Below are positions 23,235 to 34,559 of a DNA stretch of 64,000 nucleotides, one piece after another (the first letter of the stretch is position 1; each line of letters opens with the position of its first letter). Location of the stretch: positions 208,515,298 through 208,579,297 of the forward strand of contig NC_134138.1 in assembly GCF_033958435.1 (NCBI RefSeq), written 5' to 3'. The notes under the pieces were generated by a model, which was not told where the DNA came from, made no database searches, and saw nothing but the letters and a program-made list of their open reading frames with translations. A program made the translations under genes and the position numbers. This DNA comes from Carettochelys insculpta (lineage: Eukaryota > Chordata > Testudines > Carettochelyidae).

Positions 23235-23649
23235 GTCATTGTAAATGGAATTCTATTTGGAACAATGTTACAGCAAGGGAAGGAAGAGAATGAATAACTA
23301 ATAAGTCATTTAACAAACACAATAGCAAATAAGTGAATGCATATGCTGGGAAGTGTTCCTCATCAGAATGCCCCCCTTTGGTTCACATAGCCCACTTCGC
23401 AATGGCGCTGCAGCTGAATTACTTAGAGGGCACCTGTGTGCGGAAAGAGCATAATCATTTTTCAGTAGTGGTATAGATGCATTAGTGCGGGTGTTACAAT
23501 ATACTCTATGATGGCCCAGGCAAACTAATCTTTATCATTGTGTATCATCTAACAAAAATCAGAGGTTACAATGTCTGAGCCTTGTGTACACTAAAGCTAC
23601 ACTACTGGTAGCACTTGTGCTGAAGAGTCAATCAGACCATTCCTAAAAT
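23235..23649. other. Unassigned stretch, no gene seen
   Basis: Short AT-rich stretch with no recognisable element. Confidence 0.4.
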
Positions 23650-23784
23650 ACAGAGATACACATAGAAGTGGAAGAGACCAGACCCCCCCACTCACAGCAG
23701 TACCTATCACCATCCCTCAAGAGCTGAGCTCATGACTGTGGATTTACAAGGCCAATGCTCTAACCACTGAGCTATCCCTCCCTT
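23650..23784 (-). mobile_element. tRNA-derived SINE, minus strand
   Basis: The minus strand begins AAGGGAGGGATAGCTCAGTG, continues GTTAGAGCATTGGCCTTGTA and reaches a degenerate T-arm (GTCATGAGCTCAGCTCTTGA). This gives the A box, an anticodon-arm-like region (CTTGTAA, Thr-like) and a decayed B box. A non-tRNA tail follows, ending in GGTCTCTTCCACTTCTATG, similar to CR1 3' ends. Tortoise-type SINEs combine a tRNA head with a LINE-related tail in this way. It is not a functional tRNA because the acceptor stem does not close. Confidence 0.65.
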
Positions 23785-24561
23785 GTCAAAAAGAAGGGTG
23801 CAGGGCCTGGACCAAGTTTATGGATTAGACAACATTGCTTGTCACATAATGCAATGCTTCTCAGGGACTGGTCTGTGGACAGCATCTGGACCCTGAAATC
23901 TCCCTGACACAGTTTACGAAGGCAGCAAGCTGGTCTCTGGTTTCAAAGGGATGAGAAACACTTGCCTAGTTCTGGATTTTGGCAGAGAAGATTTTTGCAA
24001 GAAATGAAACGTAATGATGATGGATTGAAGGGAATGGTAAAACTACTATTGACTTCAGTGGGGGCAGGATTTCACCAGATGTGTAGTGAAAGGAGAGTAA
24101 ATAAAGCAAGTTGTGGCACTTGTCCATTTCTTTGCTATTTCTTGTAACAAAAGAGCCCTGGGTTCTATAATGTAATCAATAGCGCAACAACAGGCATTGC
24201 AATTGTATGGTACTACAGAATCAACTGCACTTTGTTTGCAACAAAGGTTGAAAACAAAGAAGCCTTAAAATAACACTGTAGAAACAGTAAAAGCATCAGA
24301 CAGAGAGCTAGGGAACATTTTCAGAGGATAAACGAAGAAGTGATTTCTCTTCCATTTCCTCCTCTAGGTGAATATGGAGAGGGAACAATGATTCCATTTA
24401 ATGCAGTTTATCTGGTTATTTGTTCTATTTAAAGCAAAAACTTTTGACTTGCAAACTGTGGAGACAGTATCCACAAAACATGTTCAGGTTACAGTTACTC
24501 TGTCCTCTATCTTTTCACCTCTGTCTTTTGTTTCACTTTTATCTTGCCTTAAACAGAGATC
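23785..24561. other. Unassigned stretch with one ancient CAATGGG-type repeat remnant
   Basis: At 24049-24076 the sequence reads ATTGACTTCAGTGGGGGCAG then GATTTCACC, a phrase recurring across sauropsid genomes as part of old palindromic repeats. Nothing else is recognisable. Confidence 0.4.
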
Positions 24562-24574
24562 TTCCTTTTACAAT

Positions 24575-24733
24575 AGTAACAGAGAGGAAGCCGTGCTAGT
24601 CTATACACTATCAAAACAAAAAGCAGTCAAGTAGCACTTTAAAGACAAGGGAAATAGTTTATTAGGTGAGTTTTCGTGGGACAGACCCACTTCTTCAGAC
24701 CATAGCCAGACCAGAACAGACTCAATATTTGTT
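24575..24733 (-). mobile_element. Penelope-like element tail, minus strand, 13-bp TSD
   Basis: The minus strand contains GAAGAAGTGGGTCTGTCCCA, CTTTAAAGTGCTACTTGACT and GTATAGACTAGCACGGCTTC. This is the same tail that follows the Penelope endonuclease relic at about 62195-62690. TTCCTTTTACAAT occurs on both sides (24562-24574 and 24734-24746), a perfect 13-bp duplication that fixes the boundaries. Only non-coding tail is present. Confidence 0.8.
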
Positions 24734-25141
24734 TTCCTTTTACAATGTGTCTGTGCAGCTTTCAACCAACTAGAGCCCCAAGCTGTCTGGGAACTCTCCA
24801 TGCAACTGTAGTACAATTCATTTAGTAGATTTCAACCTAGTAGAAATTCCTGTCACTTAAGACTTTCTAACCTTGGAAGGCTATGGAACATCATTCTACT
24901 GCAGGTTGACACATGAGTCTGTATGAGTGCACATTTAAATAGTACTACTGTTCTGCACTATAGAACATTCTACTAAAATTAATTATAAACAAAGCTAAAT
25001 GGTGATGTGCTTTGAAGAAAAATAAATTTGAAATTCAAATCAAGTATTGATGCAATCTAACCATATGTTCAGATTTTTGCCTTTGTCTTGCCTTCCCTAC
25101 CCCACTTTTTTCCCCCATTTGTTATGTTTAAGCTCCTTTTA

Positions 25142-25799
25142 GGGTGCGTCTACACTAGCCAGCTACTTCGAAGTAGCCAGCACAACGTCGAAATACGCGC
25201 CATGTGCTATTTCAACGTTGAAATCGACGTTAGGCGGTGAGATGTCGAAATCCAAAGATGGGAATAGCGCCCTACTTCAACATTCAGTGTAGAAGTAGGG
25301 CGTGAGTAGACGATCCGCGTCCTGCTACTTCAAAATAGCGGGGTCCTCCATGGCAGCCATCAGCTGAGGGGTTGAGAGATGCTCTGTCCAGCCTCTGTGG
25401 GGCTCTATGGACACTGCGTGCAGCAGCCCTTAGCCCAGGGCTTCTGGCTGCTGCTGCTGCAGCTGGGGGTCCCTGCTGCGTGCACAGTGTCTGCAACTGG
25501 TTGTCGGCTCTGTGTATCTCATGCTGTGCAGGGCAAGTGTGTCTGGAAGGGGCCCTTTAAGGGAGTGGCTTGGGGCTTTACTGGCCCCTTATGTCGATGG
25601 GGAGCACTTGTGTGTGTGGACGCTCCACATTTCCTTCCAGGGTGGCTCCTTTCGATGTTCCCTGTTGCTACTTCGACATGGAACGTTGACGGCACCAGCC
25701 CTGGAGGACGTGTAGATGATACACGGCCAAGTACCCTATTTAGATATCCTTACTTTGAAATAGGCTACTTCGACGTAGTGTGCTAATATAGACATAGCC
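25142..25799. mobile_element. Harbinger MITE, 658 bp, TSD TTA (family A, reverse)
   Basis: Copy of the 14431-15140 family in the opposite orientation. Termini GGGTGCGTCTACACT and ATATAGACATAGCC are inverted repeats, and TTA flanks both sides (25139-25141, 25800-25802). The core retains CAGCAGCCCTTAGCCCAGGG and, on the minus strand, GCTGCCATGGAGGACC, the same Kozak-like start as in the other copies. Subterminal TTCGAAGTAG words are more decayed than in the other copies. Confidence 0.85.
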
Positions 25800-26401
25800 T
25801 TAGTGAAGGCTATATTTTACCGTACACAGTATCATGGGACCCTGAATTTGACTTTGTTATGGTAAATGATCAGAGTTGCCAAATAAAAATGGTAGATCTC
25901 AAAACACTTTAGAAAGGCCAGTTTAATTTACATTCATTTTCTAAAGTTTATTTACTTACATGTTCTGTCATTGTAAAAGTTTTAAACTATTTACCAGGAT
26001 TGTGGCTTTCTGGGATGATAATCCAAACACATTTGCTCTATCATTGTAATTGAATAGTACCTTCTGCTTCATCTTAAGTGGTATTTACATTTCTGTAGGA
26101 ATAAAAGGATCCAAACTAAATAAATCATTCAATAACTCAATGTCTAGGACATAGTAGATGCTCATTTAAAGAAATCTTCCAGACCCAAACATAGCACTTA
26201 TATGATGACACTGAAATCAATAGAAAACCCATCATGTTTTAGTGTACCTCAGCCAATTCTTTCTTGAGAAGTTTGACTACTCAGAGATTTACCATATATA
26301 CATCATAGAACGTGAGAAATTCACCATACTAGTTCAGGTAATAGAGGGATATTTTCTGGCTCTCCAATCTTTGTTCACTTTTTAAATATGAATGTATTAC
26401 T
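25800..26401. other. Unassigned AT-rich stretch
   Basis: No frame of note and no recognised repeat. Confidence 0.45.
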
Positions 26402-26798
26402 GGCTGTGTCTACACTAGCAAGTTCTTTTGAAAGATTTTTTTCTAAAGAAGGGGGCTCTGGAATATCTACACACAAAAAGCGTTCTTTCAAAAGTAAATT
26501 GAGAGAACATGGTGCTCATTTTGAAATCACTCTTCTTTTCCCATTTCCCTTTTGAAAGCTTCTTTCGAAAGAAAATGTGTAGATGCTCCGCAGGGTCCTT
26601 CTTTCGAAAGACCACTCTTCATTTTCAATCCCTGGCCCATTCTTTCAAAAGAGCAGGTGTTGTGTGGCTGCTTTCTTTTGAAATTGCAGATCACCCTTTT
26701 GATCTGCTTTTTTGTGTGTGGACACACTCTTTCAAAAGAAGCTCTTCCGGAAGAGATCTTCCATTCTTTCAAAAGATCTCTGCGGTGCAGTCGTAGCC
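26402..26798. mobile_element. Palindromic Harbinger-like MITE with CTTTCGAAAG words
   Basis: The left end GGCTGTGTCTACACTAGC and the right end GTGCAGTCGTAGCC are inverted repeats of the same type as the other MITEs. The interior is nearly filled with TTCTTTCGAAAGA, TTTCAAAAGA and their complements, giving a hairpin-forming element of about 397 bp. Flanking trinucleotides (ACT/TGT) do not match, so the TSD is lost. Overlapping frames on both strands here are products of the symmetry, not genes. Confidence 0.75.
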
Positions 26799-29225
26799 TG
26801 TATGTATGGTGAGGAGAAGAAATAATTATTAAATAAAATGACTGATATCAGTTTCCCTCTTTTTCTCAGAATTTGATGACATAGCAGTCCAACATCACAG
26901 CAATGGAATAACTAGAATAGAATAGCAGGGGATGGCAGAGTGCAGAGGTGTGGAACCAGCTTTACAAAAGATCTCGGCTACCATTTGGGTGCATAAATAA
27001 AAGGTCAGATGAGTGGTTGCTGAGCATTTTTGACAGCTCCCGCTGTGCCACTGATAGTAAGATCTTATAAAGAACTCAACATTCAGTATGAAAATCTGGC
27101 CTAAGTGGGAGCTGAGCACTCCTGAAAATCTGACTGTTAAAGCTCTTGATAAATTTTACGGTCATTTGTTTGACATTGCTGGCATTCATTATGAAATATA
27201 TTCAAGCTGCTACCTAACCAATGACAGTCAGATTTATTGCTGTAAGTATAACCCAATAATACAGTACAGGAAGCAAATTTTTATACAATACCAATCCCTG
27301 AAGCCATCTTGTGGCAATGATATTACATTTACCTTATGCAGAAGTCACGCTCCCCAAAGTTACAACCCTAAAGCCATCTTATTATACCTTACAGTTTAAA
27401 AGTAAGAGATACTGTGTATGTCACCTGTAACAAGATTTAACCAATCAGCTTTCTATCTTTTTTTTTTCTGGTACCATAGTGTACCCCTTTATGTCTTTGT
27501 TCTGAACACATGTATTTCACACACGAAAAGGAATGAAGGCATCTCCCAGGTTTGTACTAAGGTAGAACATCCCTATGTTGTGTCCTCTTTCTGTAGGACA
27601 TTTCAGTACAGACCTGAGTGAGTAACTCCCTTTCTGTTGCTAAGATAAAGCACTCAACTGTCCTATTTGCCAAAACCAAAACTTATTCTAGTGATTGCAA
27701 GGGATTATGGGATGCTTAGCATAAGCATATATATAAATTGGATAAATTTAGGCTCCATAGCTGCCATTTTGTTTGTTTAATGCATACTTCTATGTACATG
27801 TATGGTGTGGATAACACATATTAGCTTGCACACATTCATATACCATATATGCCTAGCTGGCATACATTTAGCAACAGAGCCAATTCCATTGATGGCAGTC
27901 CATACGTTACATGTTAGATTGTATGATTCAAAAAGGCTAGCAGAGAGCAAATTTTAGTTTTTATTGATACTGAAAGGTTTGTCTTTGAAGAAAATTATGA
28001 GGTTAGATATTCAAAAGTGCTGGGAATCCACAACTGCATGGGAGTGTCTAGTGAATCCCAAAATGTCTAGCCAGGAAGGTGGTTTTCATCTAATGAAGAG
28101 AAGCCAATTCAGTAATGTCTGGCAATAGTAACATTTTGCAAGTTGGCAAACCAAATTAGGGTATTTGTTAGGTAATTATGTCTGAAATTTACAATTGCAT
28201 TAAAAGCAAGATTATGTAGGGGATAGATTTCCTGTAGATAATGGATGAAATCTTGGCCCATTGCCACAGGAAGAGATAAAAGGACATGCTGAAGGCACAC
28301 ATGAAAAAGTGCAGCATTGGTTTTGATACTTGGGAGAATCTTGCCCACGGCCAGTCCCAGTGGGGAGCAGTAATCCGTGAGAGGGTGACACCATTTGAGA
28401 GGTCCCACTGAAGTGCAGATGAGAAGAGGTGGAGAAGAAGAAAAGAATGGCAATTTCTGCACTGCACCCCTCCAACAGCTACCCACATCTGCCATTTCCG
28501 TGATAAGACCTGCAGCTCCAGAATCGGGCTGATCAGCTACCAATAGACTCACAAATAGGAGGGTGACATGAAGACGTTATCGAGTGACTGCCAAGAAAGA
28601 AGAGAAGAATGCACCTCATCAAGTATAAAGCTCCTTGAACTTTCTATAGTGCACAAAGACTAGTGTGAAAGAACAAAACTAGCAAGTGAAACTTTTTATA
28701 TCAACAGTAGCAATTCTAGGGGGACAAAGGAACACCTCCTGTCATCATATGAGCAAAAGTGGGTTTGCAGTGAAGCTCTAGATTTTCTTTCACCCTGCTA
28801 TTCCTCACCTCTTTTGGGTTGATTAGACCCCTCAGGTGTGCTAGCAAGGAAAATCTTGGACAACAGACTTTGACATTGATGCAAAAGTGATATTTCAACT
28901 ATTATTTATTGGTCATTAAATTTGCCTGTGACTTTATTGAAGCTTACAATTTATTTATCATTGCTTTCATATATATGGTGCTTGGAGAAAAGTACCTCAT
29001 ATGCTTAATTTTTTTCTGTTTAATTATATGAAATATTCAGGCTAACCAAGAGATTTCCAGAGGGTTTCTACTTTGTCTCCAGGGGCAGCCTTCTATTAAC
29101 ATAAAACCATGCAGGAGTTATAGAAACACAGGAAAGCTACATTTGAAACAGTACCTTTTTAAAGTTTATACTGTTTTCTTTTCTGCTACATTTGGGTTAA
29201 GAGACAACAAAGCCCTAGAAGTGGC
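26799..29225. other. Unassigned stretch, no gene seen
   Basis: AT-rich with one short frame pair at 28109-28552 (minus, up to 147 codons) that has no recognisable domain. A 27000-27130 segment with TGGTTGCTGAGCATTTTTGA and GAGCTGAGCACTCCTGAAAA resembles an ancient amniote repeat, but I cannot name it. Confidence 0.4.
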
Positions 29226-29233
29226 TTACCTAG

Positions 29234-29406
29234 CCTAATAACAGAGAGGTGGCCATGTTAGTCTGTACTCCAACAAAACAAAGCAGCATAAATGTAGCAT
29301 TTTAAAGACTAACAAAATGATTGAAGTGAATGACTGGAGAAGTGGGTCTGTCCCACTAAAGCTTATCACTGAATAAATCATTTTGTTAGTCTTTACAGTG
29401 CTACAT
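29234..29406. mobile_element. Head-to-head Penelope-like tails, 8-bp TSD
   Basis: A minus-orientation tail (to about 29321) is followed after a short spacer by a plus-orientation tail (about 29336-29406) with GAAGTGGGTCTGTCCCACTA and TTTGTTAGTCTTTACAGTGC. TTACCTAG is duplicated at 29226-29233 and 29407-29414. The inverted arrangement is typical of Penelope-like insertions. Confidence 0.75.
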
Positions 29407-29414
29407 TTACCTAG

Positions 29415-32400
29415 ACTAAACTATTGCAAGACAGAATGGAGAAATGTGTTATCAGAGCAATGAATCTAGGCTTTAAAGTGGACCTGTATCAATTTCTGCT
29501 GTCTTTTTGAAGGAAAACCTGTGCTTGTGTCTTCAGGAAAGCCTCCTAGGAAACATGTGTAGTTGGATATATTTTATGCCTTTTGGTTTTTTCTTCAATA
29601 TTAAAATGATAAACAACTTTGTGACATGCATATTTCAAAATATATTCATTGAGTGCAAAGCTCCTAATATAATTTCCAACTATCAGTGTGCATAAGGTTA
29701 AATGCTTTATGTACCAATATGAACTATAATAACTTAGTTTGAGTTGAAGAAGCTATTTAGATATGGAATATTTATAGTATAGAATATTTATATTGATGAA
29801 TTATAGGTAGTGCTCAAGACAGAATCTCACTGAGGTCATGTTGACAATACCACTACATCTCTCTAAAATTGTCACATAGAATCAACTTCTTTAATATTCA
29901 AGATAAATGATTCTTAATGAGAGCATTCAAGACAGTTGTTTACCAAAAACCCTCAAGTTCTATATAAATAGAGAGTCTTGGACTTTTGGAAAACAATTTT
30001 CCATTATCCTCTCAATTATATTAGTTGATCAGAAAACTGACTGAATGCAGAATGAAAACCAACTTTAAAAGTTATTTCATGCTTTCGAACCACAAGAAGA
30101 ACAAAGGTATAAGGCTGTATGGGTCACAGACTGAAGTCTGTGGTGCATGGGACCGCTGACATTTGTGCACTGCTATCAGAAGACCAGGCAGCTCCACTCC
30201 AAAGAACATAGTGGAGATTAAGCACCTCAAAGTACTGCCTGAAGAGCCCTGAGCAACTGCAGCCTGGGGCCTTCTGATTAACCCATCTTCACTCTTTAAT
30301 GCCTAAAGTGGCCCAGTAAATTGTCTGGGTAAAAGTGTAGGCTTCTAAACCTCATCTTGTTTCCTGATCTCCATCCAGAATCTGCGCTTGACTCTTGCTT
30401 ACAGATTCTAGCTCTTATCCCTGCCTGCTGACTGCCCCCTCTGTGGGGTTTGAACCCCAGTCCGGTTGTGGTGCTAGGCCAGAGTACACGTATTCTTGTC
30501 TCTTGTAAAAGTAATTAAATAAATATTGCATCATTTTTAGGCAGACTGTGTATTCAGGAGTAGGTGATGTTATTTAGGGCAACCAAGGAGACATGGAGCC
30601 AAAAAAAAAAGTTACTAGATTAATGACTGAATATAAGGAAGCCTGAAAGAGGCAAAATAATGAGAAAGAGTATTTAAAATTCTGAAGTAAGCGTCTCTCT
30701 CACACACATCCCATCTGCTACTCTGCTTACATTGAAAACACTCAACAACTGATCCTCTCCATCTCTACAGAAGCAGCCATGACAGCTAAGATGAAGATAC
30801 TCGAGAAGAAACCAGTCCAAGGACCCTGCCCCACCCCGCAAAGTTTTCATCATGGATTGGTGAGTGAAAGTAACTCAGACACTACCAAGGAATCAAACTG
30901 CAAACTCTTGTATAATTAGTTTACCGGGATATGGAAATGCTGTTGTTTCTCCTGTTAATCACCACATGGACAGGAGACAGGGCTAAAGATTGGTGAACAA
31001 AGAAACTGCAGGATTTAATTTGATTGAAGATTCTTAATATTTGTGATTGACGTATCTTATAATCTTTAAATGTTTTCATTTAAGTAACTGATTTAATTTT
31101 CTTTGGTTTAACAGGATTTGATTAATATTACTTACTTTGCCCAATTGGATATTAATAACCAATTAATTTATAACAGGATCCAATGCCTGTCCTTAAAATC
31201 TCATGCTAAATTGTTATACTTCTTACTTAGTGAAGGATATTCTAAGACTAGCTGCACAATCTTGGGAAATACAATCTTGGTCTCGATTTATCAAGACATT
31301 ACTATCCCACCAATGCGAGTCTGCTCTCCTAGCTGTTAGATCAACTAAAAGCTCTCCAAACAGAGGCATACAGAAGTAACCAGCTAATAATATATTCTGT
31401 CACTTGTGTTGCGTTTAATATTTTCTTTTCTTTTCTGTAAGAGTAACATAGCCTTGGTTAGTAATCAATTATTTTGCTCAGTTTTGATCATGGTATCCCT
31501 AAGATATTAAAAAACCCTTGTGACTAACATAATGGGAGTCTCATCCCCTGAGATTGTCTTATGAATAATCTGTATTAGTTCATCTTTAGATTTAGTTTCC
31601 CTGCTTTGGCAGTAAGAGAATTAGTAGGAGTGAGCTCAATTCTCTTTTGTCTGTAAATATTCATAGCAATGTTTACAATAAAATTGCTTGGTCTCTAGCA
31701 ATATAAAATTATTCTACCCACTTTCTACCCCCACCCACAACTCCTCATGCCCGGGTAAGGAAAAGGGCTTCTGCGCTGGCCAGTTGTGGTAGGCAGTAAA
31801 ATGATGCTAGGTGGTAAAGCTTTGAGAAAGCACTATTTTGGCTTCATATCACCTGTGTTAATATTAGAAGACATATTGCTAATATGACAAATCTCCTCAG
31901 GTGTAAACATAAGAGATTCTTATGACCATGTTTTCAAACGTGATCTTAATTGTGCTTGCACTCACAAAAGGCAGCGCCATTATGGCAAACTCATGAATGA
32001 TGTTCAAGGCAAGCAATATTGTGAGTGTTTTCCTTTCTGAAAGACCAAATTGGGAAACTTCCCAGGTTACAGATAACTTCTGTCTTTAACTGACACCAGC
32101 CAGAGAGCAGTGAAGGGGACTTAGTTACCATGCTCTCATCTTTCTAATAACAGTCACAGAATTTTCATTCTTGCTTGCCAAGTCTGGCTGCTAGCATGCT
32201 TGTAAATGGAAAATGAAACATTTGCCCCTTAGATTTAGTGTGTGTGTTCTTGCTGATCCACATTTAGTACATAGGACAAGCTGTTGGGTGAGTTGGGAGG
32301 GCAATTTCTTAACAAAAAATAAAATAACTGTTTTCTCTTCCACTACTTTCTCTTAGTCATCCCATTTTTTTTTGTTTCCTCTGGCTTCTAACATCATCTG

Positions 32401-32504
32401 GTCCTAAATACTAGTGACACAAGGCTTGGCCTCAACTTGTGCTGTCATCTTGAGCTATTTAGCTGGAATTCCAAACCAGCTTACTTTCTTCTGGGTGAAC
32501 TGTA
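29415..32504. other. Unassigned AT-rich stretch
   Basis: No supported gene. A C/T-rich patch at 30330-30520 ending in AATAAATATTG could be part of an old LTR. The rest is plain AT-rich DNA. Confidence 0.4.
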
Positions 32505-32512
32505 GGCTAGGT

Positions 32513-33245
32513 TAGTGGCTCCCAACTTTTTCAGTAATACGGCACACTTCAATGAGACAAACAATTCTGTGGCACACCCACTTTTTTCAGCTGAATTGAT
32601 GCTCGTAAATGTCACATTTACTTACATTTACTCTAGTTACATTTTTACTGGAGAGATTTGCAAGGTAGTAGCACATACAAGCTAAACAAGGCTCAAAAGC
32701 ATTTATGTTTCAAATCCACCATCTTAGACAGTGAGCACAGGCACATTTTCAAAATCTGCCCAGTGCCTCACTAGGGATGTTGAATAAACAAGTAACCACT
32801 GAAAGCAGATTCCCCTCCCTGGCAATATGTTAAAGCCAGGATATGGCATTAAAACCTCATTCCCACCTCCAACAGGCTCCCATTCTCCCTCCCTCCCCCT
32901 TGCCACAGCAGGGAGTGGGGGCAGGTTCCCCACCAGCTCCTTCAGGCTAGGAAGCAGCATTTCAGCTGCCTCCCACTTCAAACAGTATCCTGCAGGGTCA
33001 GCATTTCCCCTCACTGTAGCTCTACAAAGAGCCACTGCAGAGGGTAGGGGTGGGAAATGACCAACCTCACACCAGCTGAGACTCAGGCAACCTTGTTCCT
33101 TGACCCCAGATGGAACAGGGTCATCAATTTCCCCTGTGGTGGCTCTGCAAAGAGCCACAGCAAGGGGAAACTGACATTTCATGGCACACTTGGACAGTTC
33201 TCATGGCACACAACTGTGTCACAGCACTCTGGTTGAAAACCACTA
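32513..33245. mobile_element. hAT MITE, 733 bp, perfect 8-bp TSD
   Basis: The left terminus TAGTGGCTCCCAACTTTTTC pairs with the right terminus, whose minus strand reads TAGTGGTTTTCAACCAGAG. GGCTAGGT is duplicated exactly at 32505-32512 and 33246-33253. Short imperfect TIRs and an 8-bp TSD are hallmarks of hAT transposons. The interior contains two partial repeats of GCTCT(A/G)CAAAGAGCCAC (near 33020 and 33140) and a 152-codon minus frame (32724-33182) that resembles no transposase. Confidence 0.9.
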
Positions 33246-33253
33246 GGCTAGGT

Positions 33254-34334
33254 AACTTTAATAGTGGGCTTTGTCATTTCTTGTGGATGCAATTGAATAC
33301 CAGATTTTTTTATTCTTATATCTTGCCGTATGATAGGAGCTCATAGTAAAGAGGTCCAAGCTGTTCATACATTTCAGACTTGTTTTGTGGGTTAAAAAAC
33401 TGTTCTTTCCAACACTGTCCTAAAAATAAAAAGCAATTAATAGATATGTGTGAAAATTTTGGGGCATTTGTGCCTAAGTTATACATTACAGTTGCAGAAG
33501 CCAATTGACAAGAGTAGTCAAACAAATTTCATAGAGTGTGAGTCACATTTGGCCTTCTAGCAATGAATACATAGTAAGTAAATTCATATTTGAAATAGCA
33601 ACTTTGGGCTTGATTCTCATTTACACTTAGACTTTTTTTAAAGGTTAATGTTTTAAAGGGTCTTTTTTACACATGCTTTTTTACTTTCATTTTCCCATGT
33701 GTTGAAATCAGTTTTTTTGGTCAGTATCTCTGCTTTCTTCCCTCCCCCCATTTTATTTTCAAATAATAAAGCTCTGAAAATGGTGTGGTATGGTATAAGC
33801 CTTAGTTTTATTATTTTCTATCAATATGTAGATTTTTTCTTTTTCTTGTATGCAACTTGTTGTAATGCAGAGACCAGTTAGGACAGAACAAACAAAATTC
33901 TTGGTATGGGTTTTACCAGAAAGGAAAAGAAAGCAGACATTAGAATATCTGTTAAGGTTTCGTATAAAAGGATTACAAATGGAATGTCAGTATCAAACTC
34001 TTTAAAATTAAATGAACAGGAAATGTTAAGCACTTTACTGAGGCAAAGGATTGAAAGACTATTTAGTACATCTCTGTAGCTAGTATGTAAATTGTAACTG
34101 GTGACTTTATCTCAACATATATCCACAAAGGAGGGATAAATTTGATGTAAAATGTGTAAGCGCTTATGTATTTAAAATCGATCACAGCTAGCATGTATGC
34201 TATGAAGTAATACGATTTGGAGCAATGCATTAGAAGTGGGGAAACTTTTGGGAAATGACGAGTCTATACATGAAGGATGAGCTCTGCCTAAACTAAAGTG
34301 GAACCAGACTGGTGGCATTTAACATAAAAAAAAT
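33254..34334. other. Unassigned AT-rich stretch
   Basis: No gene, RNA or repeat could be supported. Confidence 0.45.
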
Positions 34335-34555
34335 GGTATCAGAGAGGTAGCTGTGCTAGTCTGTATCTTCACAATACAAACATGCAGTCCTGTAGCACTT
34401 TAAAGATTAACAATCTAATTTATTAGGTGATGAGCTTTCACGGGACAGACCCACTGAGTTCCAGATCTGAAGAAGTGGGTCTGTCCCGTGAAAGCTCATC
34501 ACCTATTATATTATATTAATTTTTAAAGTGCTACAGGACTGCTTTTTTGTTTTGC
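34335..34555. mobile_element. Head-to-head Penelope-like tails forming a long hairpin
   Basis: Arms of about 70 bases at 34385-34455 and 34475-34542 are near-perfect inverted copies carrying GCAGTCCTGTAGCACTTTAA and TCACGGGACAGACCCACT, with a loop of about 20 bases. The sequence is the Penelope tail seen at 62600-62690. The flanks are A-rich and do not give a clear TSD. Confidence 0.8.
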
Positions 34556-34559
34556 AAAA

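Noticed and set aside
23690..23784. Functional tRNA gene on the minus strand
   Set aside because: A and B box-like segments exist, but the acceptor stem does not pair and a SINE tail follows.
26415..26812. Several 66-95-codon frames on both strands
   Set aside because: All are readings of the self-complementary MITE (CTTTCGAAAG words), so they mirror each other.
28109..28552. 147-codon minus-strand frame, possible exon
   Set aside because: No recognisable domain, alternative frames in the same place are also open, and no splice-site pair supports it.
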